64,000 nucleotides of DNA from Williamsia phyllosphaerae (lineage in GTDB: Bacteria; Actinomycetota; Actinomycetes; Mycobacteriales; Mycobacteriaceae): positions 1,922,001-1,986,000 of the forward strand of contig NZ_BMCS01000001.1 in assembly GCF_014635305.1 (NCBI RefSeq). The letters run 5' to 3'. Below the pieces are notes generated by a model. That model was given only the letters and a program-made list of their open reading frames with translations, did no database searches and was not told the origin of the DNA. A program made the position numbers and the translations under genes. Below, piece by piece: positions 1-9,378 of the stretch. Within the stretch, counting starts at the first letter, position 1; every line of letters starts with the position of its first letter.

Positions 1-415
1 CGTTCGTTACGTCACGGACGTCGGTCCGGAGGGGATGGCCCGCCGGGATCTCGACGAAGATCAACGTTCGTCCGTCGGGGTCGAGTACGTGCATCTCGCG
101 CAGTCCCCACGGCTCCGTTCGGGCCTCGCGGGCGATGGTCACGCCGGCGTCGCGCAGGGAGGCCTCGGTGGCATCGAGGTCGCGGACCTGTAACCACAGA
201 CCCGTCGCGTCGGTGCCGGGACCGGTCGTGTCGGCGGCCATGTGCGACGCGACCTCGATCAGCGTCGAGCCGGCGAAGAACACGACCCCGGCTCCGTACT
301 CGCGAGCAATCGCCAGCCCCAGCTGATCGCGATAGAAGCGCAGGGTTGTCTCGGCATCGGTCGGCCGGAGAAGGACTCGGGCGCTCAATATCTCCACTGT
401 CCCTGTGTATCGCAT
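1..415 (-). CDS. VOC (glyoxalase-like) family protein, 3' end outside window
   Basis: The reverse-strand frame from ATG 415 reads MRYTGTVEILSARVLLRPTD and continues through a vicinal-oxygen-chelate pattern (LRFYRDQLGL near residues 20-30, a VFFAG strand, and LDPDGRTLIFVEIPAGHPL near the end). No stop codon is reached before base 1, so the C-terminus is missing. VOC proteins are metal-binding enzymes or resistance proteins; the substrate cannot be told here. An in-frame GTG at 397 is an alternative start. It is divergent from the F420-dependent oxidoreductase at 524. Confidence 0.75.
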   Translation of the reverse strand, partial: MRYTGTVEILSARVLLRPTDAETTLRFYRDQLGLAIAREYGAGVVFFAGSTLIEVASHMAADTTGPGTDATGLWLQVRDLDATEASLRDAGVTIAREARTEPWGLREMHVLDPDGRTLIFVEIPAGHPLRTDVRDVTN

Positions 416-523
416 CCCGACTCTTGGTCGGAACCATAAGTCGAGTTATTGTCGAGGCGGCGACGGACCCGATCACTTGATCGGGCATCATCGACGACGA
501 CGTCGAGGAAGGGCGGTTCGCGC

Positions 524-1576
524 ATGAAGATCGGTATGGGCATCAACTACGCCGGGGATTTCAGCGAGACGATCAACAATCTGCTGGAGTTCGAGAAGGC
601 CGGGCTCGACCGGGTCGCGGTCCCCGAGGCCTACAGCTACGACGCGGTGAGCCAGCTCGGCTACATCGCCGCGAAGTCGACCACCCTCGAACTAGCCACC
701 GGCATCCTGCCGCTGTTCACCCGCACGCCCACCAACATCGCGATGACCGCAGCCGGTCTCGACTACATCTCCGGCGGCCGCGCCGTGCTCGGCATCGGCG
801 CGTCCGGACCGCAGGTCATCGAGGGGTTCCACGGCGTCAAGTACGACGCCCCGCTCGGCCGGGCCCGCGAGTACGCCGACATCTGCCGCAAGGTCTGGCG
901 CCGTGAGCGCCTCGAATACGACGGCAAGTACTACAAGCTCCCGCTCACCAAGGAAGACGGCGGCACCGGTCTCGGCAAGCCGCTCAAGCTCATCAACCAC
1001 CCCGTTCGCGAGCGCATCCCGATGGCGTTGGCCGCGATCGGTCCCAAGAACGTCGCGTTGGCCGCGGAGAAGTTCGAGGAGTGGCAGCCGATCTTCTTCC
1101 ACCCCGATCACGTCGACGCCGCGTTCGGCGAGCCGCTCAAGGCCGGGAAGGCCAAGCGCGAGGCCGAGCTGGGGGACCTGCAGATCTCGGTGACCACTGC
1201 GCTGCTGATCAGCGACGACGAGACCGCCAAGGACAACGCCCGTGCGTTGGTGGCGCATCAGGTCGCGCTCTACGTCGGCGGCATGGGCGCTCGGGGCAAG
1301 AACTTCTACAACGACCTCGCCGTGCGCTACGGCTACGTCGACGAGGCCAAGGAGATCCAGGACCTCTACCTCGACGGCAAGAAGGACGAGGCCGCCAACG
1401 CGGTTCCCGACGACCTGGTGCGTCAGATCTCCCTGATCGGGTCGGCCGGCGAGGTCAAGGATCGCGTGCAGGCGTTCGAGGCCGGCGGCGTGACGATGGC
1501 GCTGGCCACCCCGATGGCTGCCGACCACGCGGCGAACGTCGAGCAGATCCGTCTTCTCAAAGGGATGATTGCCTGA
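524..1576 (+). CDS. LLM-class F420-dependent oxidoreductase
   Basis: The 350-aa protein is a luciferase-like monooxygenase-fold enzyme expected to use coenzyme F420 for hydride transfer; the substrate is unknown. It resembles the mycobacterial Rv3520c-type family over its whole length, with an N-terminal beta strand MKIGMGINYAGDF, LGIGASGPQVIEGFHG near residue 100, GKPLKLINHPVRERIP near 160 and a C-terminal PMAADH segment. ATG 524 was chosen because GAGGAAGGG lies about 10 nt upstream; the frame stays open to 449, but that extension is low-complexity Arg-rich. An acetylesterase-like gene follows 33 bp downstream, so the two may be cotranscribed. Confidence 0.88.
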   Translation: MKIGMGINYAGDFSETINNLLEFEKAGLDRVAVPEAYSYDAVSQLGYIAAKSTTLELATGILPLFTRTPTNIAMTAAGLDYISGGRAVLGIGASGPQVIEGFHGVKYDAPLGRAREYADICRKVWRRERLEYDGKYYKLPLTKEDGGTGLGKPLKLINHPVRERIPMALAAIGPKNVALAAEKFEEWQPIFFHPDHVDAAFGEPLKAGKAKREAELGDLQISVTTALLISDDETAKDNARALVAHQVALYVGGMGARGKNFYNDLAVRYGYVDEAKEIQDLYLDGKKDEAANAVPDDLVRQISLIGSAGEVKDRVQAFEAGGVTMALATPMAADHAANVEQIRLLKGMIA

Positions 1577-1609
1577 TCGCTCGTCCCCTCGACCGTCACG
1601 GGAGTCCCG

Positions 1610-2506
1610 ATGCCGTCTCCGTTCGATCCAGTCCTGCGCACGTACGAAGAAGATCGGGTCGTCCACGGCAGCTTCCCCGTGAAGCTGCGGGCGCTGATGC
1701 GCGTGAAGACGGTGGTGAAGAAGGCGATCGCGACCGGTACGCCGGTCGAGCCCTTCGCCGAGCCGTACACGGTGGTCGCGATCCTGGGGCAGTCGAATGC
1801 CGCGGGCGCCGGAATCGAGGTCGGCGGCACCACGCCGACGCCGCCGAACCCTCGTGTGCACCAGTGGCCCGGCTGCGGGCGGTATCGCGGACGTAAGCCA
1901 CTTGCCGCGGTGGACCCGCTCGTCCATGAGGTGCCCACCAGCGGTGTCGGTTTCGCGACCGAGTTCGGGTCGCTGCTCGCCGACGCAACCGGCGAGCCGG
2001 TGCTGTTGGTCCCGACCGCACGTGGCGACACGTCGTTCTATCCGAAGAACGGGTACTCGTGGGATCCCGGGAACTCCGACGTGCGGGTGAACCTCTTCAA
2101 GTACGCGTGCGCCCAGATCGATTCGGCGTTGGAGTTCAGTGGTCAGCCGTTGTCGGCGATCCTGTGGCATCAGGGGGAATCCGACGGCCCGTTGACGCCC
2201 GCCGACGAGTATCAGGCGCAGTTCGATCTGCTGATCGCCTCGTTGAGGGTCCGGTACGGCCCGGTGCCGTTCATCCTCGGACAGCTCAGCCCCGAGTACA
2301 TGCGTCACGGTCCGCCCAAACTGGCCGGGATCGACGCCGTGCACCGTGACACCCCGAACCGGCACCCGCACGCACGTTTCGTTCCCTCGCCCGACGGCAT
2401 GCTCAACGGCGGCGAGGATCCACATTTCAACGCCGAGGCGGGACGCGAGATCGGTCGGCGCATGTACGCGGCCTATGCCGAGATGGTGGGTAAGCCCGCT
2501 CGCTAG
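1610..2506 (+). CDS. Sialate O-acetylesterase-like (SASA/SGNH) hydrolase
   Basis: The 298-aa protein has the GQSNAAG block (residues 60-66) that carries the nucleophile Ser of the SASA/SGNH acetylesterase family, and an HQGESDG block near 185, typical of carbohydrate esterases. The C-terminal DPHFNAEAG should supply the catalytic Asp/His. No signal peptide is apparent, so it is probably cytoplasmic. A GGGAG Shine-Dalgarno precedes ATG 1610. Its position just before gmd suggests deacetylation of a sugar or glycan, but that is inference from neighbourhood. Confidence 0.75.
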   Translation: MPSPFDPVLRTYEEDRVVHGSFPVKLRALMRVKTVVKKAIATGTPVEPFAEPYTVVAILGQSNAAGAGIEVGGTTPTPPNPRVHQWPGCGRYRGRKPLAAVDPLVHEVPTSGVGFATEFGSLLADATGEPVLLVPTARGDTSFYPKNGYSWDPGNSDVRVNLFKYACAQIDSALEFSGQPLSAILWHQGESDGPLTPADEYQAQFDLLIASLRVRYGPVPFILGQLSPEYMRHGPPKLAGIDAVHRDTPNRHPHARFVPSPDGMLNGGEDPHFNAEAGREIGRRMYAAYAEMVGKPAR

Positions 2507-2569
2507 TCCTGTCTCGTCCGATCGGAGACCTGGCGGTCGGTTTTCGGCACCGGGAACACCGGTCCGGCC

Positions 2570-2575
2570 TATTCT
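2570..2575 (+). promoter_or_regulatory. -10 element TATTCT of gmd (leaderless type)
   Basis: TATTCT ends 5 nt before the gmd ATG, so transcription would start at or next to the start codon. No Shine-Dalgarno lies between. A convincing -35 is not visible. Confidence 0.5.
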
Positions 2576-2580
2576 GGGGC

Positions 2581-3633
2581 ATGCCCACGGCGCTGATCAC
2601 CGGCATCACCGGACAAGACGGTTCGTACATGGCCGAGTTCCTGCTCGGCAAGGGGTACGAGGTGCATGGTCTGATCCGACGGACCTCGTCGTTCAACCGA
2701 GCCCGCATCGAGCACCTCTACGTCGACCCGCACGAGAGTCGAACCCGGCTGCATCTGCACTACGGCGACCTCGGAGACAGCGCGCGATTGATCACCCTGC
2801 TCTCGGACATCTCGCCCGATGAGGTCTACAACTTCGCGGCGCAGTCCCATGTACGGGTGAGTTTCGACGAACCCGAACACACCGGTGACGCAACCGGGAT
2901 GGGCGTCACACGCATGCTCGAGGCCACTCGTCTCTCGGGGAAAGAATGTCGCTTCTATCAGGCCTCGAGTTCTGAGATGTTCGGGGCGACACCGCCGCCG
3001 CAGAACGAACAGACGCCGTTCTATCCACGTTCGCCGTACGGCGCAGCAAAGCTGTACGGCTACTGGATGACCCGTAACCACCGCGAGGCGTATGGCATGT
3101 ACGCGGTCAACGGGATCCTGTTCAACCACGAATCCCCGCGCCGTGGAGAGACTTTCGTGACTCGTAAGATCACCCGAGCGGTGGCGGGCATCAAAGCCGG
3201 GCGCCAGGAGCACGTGTACCTCGGTAACCTCGATGCGATCCGCGACTGGGGATACGCGCCGGAGTACGTCGAGGGCGCATGGATGATGTTGCAGGCCGAC
3301 GAACCCTCGGATTATGTGCTGGCCACCGGTACTCCCTGCACCGTCCGGGAATTCGTGGTCGCTGCGTTCGCGCACGCCGACCTCGACTGGGAGGAGCATG
3401 TTCGCTTCGACGAGCGGTACCTACGTCCCACCGAGGTGGACTCGTTGATCGGCGACGCGAGCGAGGCCGAACGTATTCTCGGTTGGAAATCGTCCGTGGC
3501 TGTCGACGAGCTCGCACGGATCATGGTCGACGCCGACATCGCCGCACTCGGGCACGACTCGTCACCCTGGATCGACACCGTGACGTTGCCGTCCTGGTCG
3601 GACGACATCCCCGGTGACCGACGCCCGGGCTGA
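2581..3633 (+). CDS. gmd: GDP-mannose 4,6-dehydratase
   Basis: Short-chain dehydrogenase-type enzyme (350 aa) converting GDP-D-mannose to GDP-4-keto-6-deoxy-D-mannose. The NADP-binding GITGQDG motif is at residues 7-13 (GxxGxxG), HYGDLGD near 60, the substrate-proximal SSSEMFG near 123, and the catalytic YGAAK near 150. [16 protein letters not shown] is a diagnostic GMD block. Together with fcl at 21239 it supplies GDP-L-fucose, and the two genes bracket the polysaccharide cluster. It lacks a Shine-Dalgarno and is probably read from a leaderless mRNA. It converges with the Old Yellow Enzyme gene with no gap. Confidence 0.95.
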   Translation: MPTALITGITGQDGSYMAEFLLGKGYEVHGLIRRTSSFNRARIEHLYVDPHESRTRLHLHYGDLGDSARLITLLSDISPDEVYNFAAQSHVRVSFDEPEHTGDATGMGVTRMLEATRLSGKECRFYQASSSEMFGATPPPQNEQTPFYPRSPYGAAKLYGYWMTRNHREAYGMYAVNGILFNHESPRRGETFVTRKITRAVAGIKAGRQEHVYLGNLDAIRDWGYAPEYVEGAWMMLQADEPSDYVLATGTPCTVREFVVAAFAHADLDWEEHVRFDERYLRPTEVDSLIGDASEAERILGWKSSVAVDELARIMVDADIAALGHDSSPWIDTVTLPSWSDDIPGDRRPG

Positions 3634-4812
3634 TCATGCCGCCGACTCCTCCTGGGACAGGGTGTCGGCCGCCGGCGGCAGACCGATGCTCGGTTCATGC
3701 CCGCGAAAGTTCTCCAGCCACCACCGCCAGTCGTCGGGGACGAGTTCGAAGGGGTTGTCGTAACCCAGTTCTCGCGCGGCCCAGACCGGCCAGTGCGGGT
3801 TGGCCAACGCCGGGCGGCCCAGGAACGCCAGGTCGATGACGCCGTCCTTGATCACCTGGTCCGCCTTCGCCGGCACTCCCAGGTTCCAGCTCGTGGCTAT
3901 CGGGATGTCGACCGCGTTCTTCAGGCGCTCGGCCCGCGAGAGCATGAAGCCCTGATCTCCCATCGGGTTGTTGCGCATGTCGTCGGTGTTGAAGCCGAGT
4001 GAGATGTCGGCGAGATCGAGCCCGTGCTCGGTCATCCAACCGATCGCGGTGATCGCGTCCTCGAATTGCGTTCCGTCGGGGTTGAGGTCGTCAGAACCCA
4101 GGCGCATGGTGAGTGGGAACTCCTCGGGCCACACCGCACGGACCGCGTCGAGGGCCTCGAGGTGGAACCGGGCTCGGTTCTCCAGGCTGCCGCCGTACTC
4201 GTCGGTCCGCTGGTTCGCCAGCGGCGAGAAGAAGCTGGCGCCGAGATAGCCATGTGCGTAGTGCATCTCGAGCCATTCATAGCCGGCATCAACCGCGCGC
4301 AGAGCTGCATCCGCATAGCTCCGGTAGAGGTCCTTGATCTCGTCCCTGGTGAGCTCGTGGACGGGGAACGAGTGATCGCCGCCGTAGGGGATTGCCGACG
4401 GAGCGCGACAGGTCCAGCCCTGCGCATGATCCGGCGGCAGCTGAGAACCGCCGGGATACCCGTCGATGGTCTTGTACTTGGGAACCTCGCTGCCCTTGCG
4501 GCCGGTGTGACCGAGCTGTATCCCCGCGACGCCGCCGAACATCTTGATGGCGTCGGTGACGCGCTTGTGCCCCTCGATCTGGTCGTCGTCCCAGATGCCG
4601 GAGCAGGTGGTCGACGTGCGTCCGTCGGGGGTGATGGCGACCTGCTCAGGGAACACCAGTCCGAATCCGCCGGCGGCCCGGGCGCCGAGATAGCTGACGT
4701 GGAAGTCGTTCATCTTCCCGTCGGTTGACTGGTACATGGTCATGGGAGACATGACGATTCGATTGCGCAGGGTGACGCCTTTGAGCGTGAACGGCGAGAA
4801 CAGATTGGGCAT
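3634..4812 (-). CDS. Old Yellow Enzyme family NADH:flavin oxidoreductase
   Basis: FMN-dependent ene-reductase-type TIM barrel of 392 aa starting MPNLFSPFTLKGVTLRNRIVMSPM, the usual OYE opening. GIQLGHTGRKG and the substrate-binding HYAHGYLGASFFSPLANQRTDEYGG block are present. The C-terminal region LAFLGRPALANPHWP matches the phosphate-binding end of the barrel. ATG 4812 was chosen by family alignment and a GGAG upstream; the frame is open to 4905. Its stop abuts that of gmd on the other strand. It probably reduces activated double bonds or xenobiotics and is not obviously part of glycan synthesis. Confidence 0.9.
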   Translation of the reverse strand: MPNLFSPFTLKGVTLRNRIVMSPMTMYQSTDGKMNDFHVSYLGARAAGGFGLVFPEQVAITPDGRTSTTCSGIWDDDQIEGHKRVTDAIKMFGGVAGIQLGHTGRKGSEVPKYKTIDGYPGGSQLPPDHAQGWTCRAPSAIPYGGDHSFPVHELTRDEIKDLYRSYADAALRAVDAGYEWLEMHYAHGYLGASFFSPLANQRTDEYGGSLENRARFHLEALDAVRAVWPEEFPLTMRLGSDDLNPDGTQFEDAITAIGWMTEHGLDLADISLGFNTDDMRNNPMGDQGFMLSRAERLKNAVDIPIATSWNLGVPAKADQVIKDGVIDLAFLGRPALANPHWPVWAARELGYDNPFELVPDDWRWWLENFRGHEPSIGLPPAADTLSQEESAA

Positions 4813-4986
4813 GGGGGCTCCGAAAGATTCGGCGGGACGTGGGAACCGACGGTTCGCATCGTCGGGAACCGGCTCGACATCCAGTAGACCGGCGGGGTGC
4901 ATCACTCGGGTTACACCGTCTGGTCGAGGCGTAACGATCTACTCACGGCAGCGGAGGCATCGCGGTGAGGCGTCCGAATTCGCCGG

Positions 4987-6741
4987 CTACCTGCAGGGTT
5001 GTCCGAGAACGCGAACATCGGCCGGATTGGTCAGCGGCTGGACGGGAACCACGAGGTCGGCATCGGACCTCGGCACCGTGAGCGCGAATTGCACCGTGAC
5101 CGGCTTCCCCGGAGGAAGGGTCACGACCGTGTAGTGCGCTGGGTGACCCAACTCGGTGCCTCGCCCCAGCCCCACCGAGACGCCGTCCACGGTCAGAGCC
5201 GTGAGTTGGGACCCCCACGACGAGTACAGCGACACCGTGAGCTTGTTGCTTCGAGGCGGAAGAGTCCCACCCCCCGGTAGGAACGTGCCCAGCACCTCCG
5301 GCGACAGTCGGGTGTCTGGCACGTCGCTGCGCAGTGTCACGTCGACGAGGATCTCTTGGGTGGTGTCGGCGCACGCGCCGCGGCGGTAGGTGATCGCCCG
5401 GCTGAGGTAGTAGTCGAGTTTGCTCGCGTACGAGTTGTTGACGACGACATTCGCGTACGGTCCCGGGCCGTATGGGACCTCATGGCCGAGGTCCGTGGCC
5501 GCGAGTTCGGCCTGCTCTGCGGGAACCTGACTCCACATCGCGATGCGTCCGTTTTTCGTCGCGTCGCCGAACGCCTCCGCCAGCGCCTTGATCTGGAACC
5601 GACCCGAGGTGATGCGGTCGAACGTCGCCTCCGCGATGTCGGCGAGGTAGGTCTTCCGACCGGATCGATCGGTGTCGAAACGCGCATACGCGGCGGACTC
5701 GGTGAGCTGCACGATGTTGTCCGCGGTGGCCGTCTCTCCGTCGTCCAGTGTGATGGGCCCGGTCGCCGAGAGGATGCTTCGGAGACCGGGCGGGTCGATG
5801 CCGATCACCACATCCGCCGTGACCCCGGTGAGCTGCCGGGCAAGACTCCGCCAGATCCGCGCCGCATACGGGAAGTGCGGGCTCTGATTCGAGTTCTGCC
5901 AGATCTGTGTCGGATCGGTCGTGCCGTAGAGGTTCCGATAGTCCGCGCCGAGATCCAGTCCGCGTCCGGGCGGCAACGCCAGATCCTTCACGACCCTGTC
6001 GAGGGTGATCCTTCCGCGATCAGTCGAGAACAATACGAGGCCACCGACCAGTCCGCCCGTCCCGCGCGCCTCGGCGTTGTTCTGTAGACCGACGAGGTAC
6101 GTCCGCTTCCGATCAGCGCCCAGCATGCCCGGCGCGAGATCGGTGGCGGTGCGGGCGCTGCGCAAGGTGGAATCCAGACGGGTCAACTGGTCGACGAGTT
6201 CCGACCGCGCCCGGTTGACGGGGCCGAGCCAGGTGCGGGCTCTGATCTGTTGGGCCTGACGCAGTGCGTCGGCGGTTGCCGACGCGGCCGTACCCAAAGC
6301 GGGCTGTGAGCCGCGAATCGCATTCACGTCGATTCGCCCGGCGTCCAGGAGAGGCCGCGTGGTCAGCGTGCGGACGGCCTCTGCCGCCGGGGGGAGCGCG
6401 GTGTTGGCGACCTGGTCGAGAACATCGGCGATGGACTTGGTCGAGTCGATCGGGTCGCCGATCCAGGGCAGTCGCGCCAGCCCCCGCAGCGGCGGGCGGT
6501 CGAGGGATTGACGGGCCGAGCGTGCCGAGGCTCCCGCGCTGACGAGTTCGCGATCGAGGAGGCTGCTGTCGCCGCTGATCGATGCCTGCGCCGCGATGAG
6601 ATGGCCCCGTGCCGACGACAGATCCGCGCGTGCTCGGACCAGCTCGATCGAGCACCAGATCACGAAGCACAGCGTGATCAACAGGGCGGCCACCAGCAGA
6701 CGTCGCAGCCATCGAAGACCTCGTGACCGTACTGACGGCAC
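4987..6741 (-). CDS. DUF4012 domain-containing membrane-anchored protein
   Basis: The 584-aa protein has one N-terminal membrane segment (residues about 14-32) and a large extracytoplasmic region matching the DUF4012 family, with the diagnostic QNNAEARGTGGLVGG block near 216-230. The GTG start at 6741 is supported by GGAGGAG about 3-9 nt upstream. DUF4012 proteins are recurrent in Gram-positive exopolysaccharide loci and have been compared with LytR-CpsA-Psr glycan ligases, but their reaction is not established. A role in attaching or processing the exported polysaccharide is inferred from context only. Confidence 0.8.
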   Translation of the reverse strand: MPSVRSRGLRWLRRLLVAALLITLCFVIWCSIELVRARADLSSARGHLIAAQASISGDSSLLDRELVSAGASARSARQSLDRPPLRGLARLPWIGDPIDSTKSIADVLDQVANTALPPAAEAVRTLTTRPLLDAGRIDVNAIRGSQPALGTAASATADALRQAQQIRARTWLGPVNRARSELVDQLTRLDSTLRSARTATDLAPGMLGADRKRTYLVGLQNNAEARGTGGLVGGLVLFSTDRGRITLDRVVKDLALPPGRGLDLGADYRNLYGTTDPTQIWQNSNQSPHFPYAARIWRSLARQLTGVTADVVIGIDPPGLRSILSATGPITLDDGETATADNIVQLTESAAYARFDTDRSGRKTYLADIAEATFDRITSGRFQIKALAEAFGDATKNGRIAMWSQVPAEQAELAATDLGHEVPYGPGPYANVVVNNSYASKLDYYLSRAITYRRGACADTTQEILVDVTLRSDVPDTRLSPEVLGTFLPGGGTLPPRSNKLTVSLYSSWGSQLTALTVDGVSVGLGRGTELGHPAHYTVVTLPPGKPVTVQFALTVPRSDADLVVPVQPLTNPADVRVLGQPCR

Positions 6742-7042
6742 GTGCTCCTCCCGTCCGCTCGGTGAGTCGGGTTGCTCGTCAGTATGCGGGTCGTTCCACG
6801 GCTCGTTCTCGGAATCCGCGGTGATCGGGCGAATTCACCGGGTCGTATGAAAACCGGTGCCTGATTTCGCAGATCTGCCGATCCACGACGGATATAGAAT
6901 AAATCCGTTGCCGGTAACGAATATGTCGGCGGCACCGATGAAGAAAGAGATTCGGGCGTCTCATTTCATTACTTCGGGGAACGAGAAACAAACGCCGCTC
7001 GCGAATGGTGAATCGCGAGACAAATCTCGAAAGGCTCGACTC
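6742..7042. promoter_or_regulatory. AT-rich divergent intergenic region
   Basis: About 300 bp between the DUF4012 gene and the small secreted protein gene. It is clearly lower in GC than its surroundings, with runs such as GATATAGAATAAATC near 6890. The right-hand frame stays open to 6857, but its codons there lack the strong GC3 bias of real genes, so it reads as promoter DNA and not as coding sequence. The divergent promoters for both genes probably lie here; no specific element was assigned with confidence. Confidence 0.5.
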
Positions 7043-7432
7043 GTGACGGCATCACATGGCTCCCGTAGATGGATCACCCGCACGACGCTGGTGGCTGGGA
7101 TCTGCACTCTGGGTTGGCTCGGCTCACCCGGGTCGGCGGCCGCCGATCCGTACCCGCCACTGCCACCCATCGGGCAGGTGCCGGCCATCGCGACCGTGCC
7201 GGCGCCCGGGATCGTCGACCCGGTGGCGCCGGGGTTCCGGATGAACGCGGGCACCACCGTGATCGCTCCCGGTTCCTATCCTGTGCAGGCGCGTACCGGT
7301 GCCGGCCCGACGGCCGATGAACCCGGTGGTGACATCGCTCTGGCAGCCGTGGCCGCACTCGCCGGTGGGGGCGTCCTCGGCATCGGGGTGATCGCGGCGG
7401 CGAAGAGTGGGCGGACACGACGTTCGTCGTGA
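7043..7432 (+). CDS. Small secreted Pro-rich protein with sortase-signal-like C-terminus
   Basis: No family was recognised. From GTG 7043 (AAAGG 8 nt upstream) the 129-aa protein has a signal peptide (Arg-Arg, hydrophobic stretch, cleavage near AAA-DP at residue 35), a Pro-rich mature part (DPYPPLPPIGQ), and a C-terminal hydrophobic stretch of about 22 residues followed by KSGRTRRSS. That tripartite end has the layout of a cell-wall sorting signal, but the pentapeptide is not LPXTG; the residues before the membrane segment are TADEPGGD. Its stop overlaps the sortase start (GTGA), so the two are translationally coupled. Alternative in-frame starts at 6857 or 6923 would lengthen it with atypical sequence. 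Confidence 0.6.
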   Translation: MTASHGSRRWITRTTLVAGICTLGWLGSPGSAAADPYPPLPPIGQVPAIATVPAPGIVDPVAPGFRMNAGTTVIAPGSYPVQARTGAGPTADEPGGDIALAAVAALAGGGVLGIGVIAAAKSGRTRRSS

Positions 7433-8088
7433 ATCGTCGGTGGCGCATCCGTGTACTCGGCTGCCTCGCCGTGGCGTTGGTCTCGTCGGCGGCCTGTTCG
7501 AATGAATCATCGCCGTCGTCGAGGCCGTTTCCGGCCGGCGACAGCGCCGCCGCCTCGAAGGAGCTCGACACCCGGAAGCCCGTGGTCCCGGCCGATGAGG
7601 ACCGTCCGATCGTCCCGGGTCATCTCTACATTCCCGGGATCGCGGTCAACAGCACTGTGCTCACGCTCGGGACAGTCGTCGAACCGGACCCGTTCCTGGG
7701 CGGTCGGGACGTGACCGCTTTCGAGGTGCCGCCCGACCTCGCGCGGGCCGGCTGGTGGTCTGACGGACCGCGAGTCGGAGCGCCCGGCATGGCCGTTCTG
7801 CTCGGCCACAGCCAGGTCGGTGGGGGCCACGCGGTGTTCAACCGGATCGGCGAGCTCACACCGGGGGCGGTCGTGCTCGTCGATGCGGAATCCGGTGCCG
7901 CCCGTCTCGGGTTCGAGGTGTCCACCGTCGTGCGTGGTATCGCGAAGAACGACGAGACGGCATTGCAGACGGTGCTCGCGGCCAACGCGCCGACGTCGGA
8001 TCTCGCCCTCGTCACCTGTAGCGGACCGTTCAGTTCGTCGGTCTCGGAGAGCGCCGACAACACCGTGGTGTTCGCTCGACGCAGCTGA
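7429..8088 (+). CDS. Class F sortase
   Basis: A 219-aa transpeptidase-type protein. The sortase core starts near residue 60 (HLYIPGIAVNSTV), with catalytic His127 in LLGHSQVG, Cys197 in LALVTCSG and Arg217 near the very end (VVFARRS). The Val-Thr-Cys active-site block and short length fit class F. The N-terminus is a signal sequence ending AACS at Cys23, a weak lipobox, so it may be a lipoprotein or simply signal-anchored. It overlaps the preceding secreted-protein gene by 4 nt, pointing to a dedicated substrate. It lies inside the polysaccharide locus, so it could anchor a protein that handles the glycan; this is inference. Confidence 0.85.
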   Translation: MNRRWRIRVLGCLAVALVSSAACSNESSPSSRPFPAGDSAAASKELDTRKPVVPADEDRPIVPGHLYIPGIAVNSTVLTLGTVVEPDPFLGGRDVTAFEVPPDLARAGWWSDGPRVGAPGMAVLLGHSQVGGGHAVFNRIGELTPGAVVLVDAESGAARLGFEVSTVVRGIAKNDETALQTVLAANAPTSDLALVTCSGPFSSSVSESADNTVVFARRS

Positions 8089-8096
8089 GGGCATGG

Positions 8097-9227
8097 CTAC
8101 CGGGCCGTACCGCCTCGCGCAGCGTGTACGTACATCTGCTCGAGCGTGGTCGCGACCGAAGCGATGTCGTGGTCACGTCGCACGATCTCACGCGCCTTCT
8201 CGCCGAGGGTGATCCTCTCGTCGACCCCGGTCAGAAGTCGGCGCATCGCCTCGGTCAGGCTCTCGACGCCGTCATCGGCGACGTACCCCGCGCCCTGGGA
8301 CACCGATCCGGCGAGGCCGCACGTGTCGGTCACCACGACCGGCAACCCCAGCGCCATGGCCTCGAGGACGGCCATCGGATACGGCTCGTCGACAGATGGC
8401 AGGACGAACACATCGGACCTCGCCATCCGTGCCCCGGTGTCGTCCGGGTCGAGCGCGCCCTCGACGGAGAACGCGCCGTGGTGGCGCGACCGCCCGATCG
8501 CCGCGAGCACCTGCGGGAGATCCCCCTCGTCGGGCCCCACGATCGCGAACCTCGCGTCGACCCCGTCCTCGAGAAGTCGAAGAGCCGCTTCGACGAACAC
8601 CGGTGCCCGCTTGCGCGGATGGAGCCGTCCTAGGAACAACGCCTCGGGTGACGACCGACGCGTCTCGGACGCGGCGGGTCCGATGACGATGCCGTTGCGC
8701 AGCTCACTCAGCCGGACCCCGGGCCGCGACACCCCGACGAGATCTGTCTTCTCCTGATCGGTGAGGAAGGTGACCGCGTCCGCGCGCGCCAGGACCGGTC
8801 TGGTGAGCGCCGCGTCGATGATGCGAGCGGCGAGGTCGCGTCGCGGCCGGATCATCCCGTGGGTCTGGGCCACCACGGGTAGTCCGCGGGCGATCGCGAG
8901 TCTCGCCATCGGCAGTGTGATCAGATCCCGCGCGAGATGGACGTGCATCACGTCGAAATCCCGGGATGCCTCGCGAAACCATCGCAGCATGTCGGGCGAC
9001 GCCAGCCCCGCGAATCCCGAGATCGGCAGGACGCGTCGGACACCGAAGAGTCGAGCGGGCACACCGCTCAGCGCCGTCGGGGTCTCGTCGTACCCCCGCT
9101 GTCCCGCGACGATGACGACCTGGTGCCCACGTCGTCTCAACTCGGTCGCGAGATTGGTCGCGACGCGCATCGGGCCACCGAACGAACCGTCCGGTGACGC
9201 CATCGTGACCACCTGGACGACCCTCAC
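8097..9227 (-). CDS. Glycosyltransferase family 4
   Basis: GT-B glycosyltransferase of 376 aa. The N-terminal domain opens VRVVQVVTMASPDGSFGGPMRVATNLA (glycine-rich loop) and has DVMHVHLARD near 95. The C-terminal donor domain has ALFLGRLHPRKR near 200 and VLPSVDEPYPMAVLEAMALGLPVV near 290, where the E-x7-E nucleotide-sugar-binding motif sits. GTG 9227 is chosen as start because the family begins with this strand; the frame extends to 9269. It is transcribed against the neighbouring cluster genes and converges on the sortase with an 8-bp gap. Donor and acceptor are unknown. Confidence 0.85.
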   Translation of the reverse strand: MRVVQVVTMASPDGSFGGPMRVATNLATELRRRGHQVVIVAGQRGYDETPTALSGVPARLFGVRRVLPISGFAGLASPDMLRWFREASRDFDVMHVHLARDLITLPMARLAIARGLPVVAQTHGMIRPRRDLAARIIDAALTRPVLARADAVTFLTDQEKTDLVGVSRPGVRLSELRNGIVIGPAASETRRSSPEALFLGRLHPRKRAPVFVEAALRLLEDGVDARFAIVGPDEGDLPQVLAAIGRSRHHGAFSVEGALDPDDTGARMARSDVFVLPSVDEPYPMAVLEAMALGLPVVVTDTCGLAGSVSQGAGYVADDGVESLTEAMRRLLTGVDERITLGEKAREIVRRDHDIASVATTLEQMYVHAARGGTAR

Positions 9228-9378
9228 GTTCTCATCATCGCCGCCGACCCGTGTGATCCGGTGGCACAAACGTCAAACCCGGCCACGGGCGTTCGAATTG
9301 AATTATCGTTAATCGATGGGGCCAACGGGAAAAGCGAATTACGGCGCAGCGCGGACCTGATCGACTCAGAGGAAAACC

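Noticed and set aside
692..2425. Long reverse-strand open frame opposite the F420-dependent oxidoreductase and esterase genes
   Set aside because: It is antisense to two clear genes, has no family features, and is the usual mirror frame caused by strong GC3 bias.
6857..7042. N-terminal extension of the small secreted protein to ATG 6857
   Set aside because: The stretch is AT-rich with non-coding codon use, would bury the signal peptide behind 62 residues, and GTG 7043 has a proper Shine-Dalgarno.
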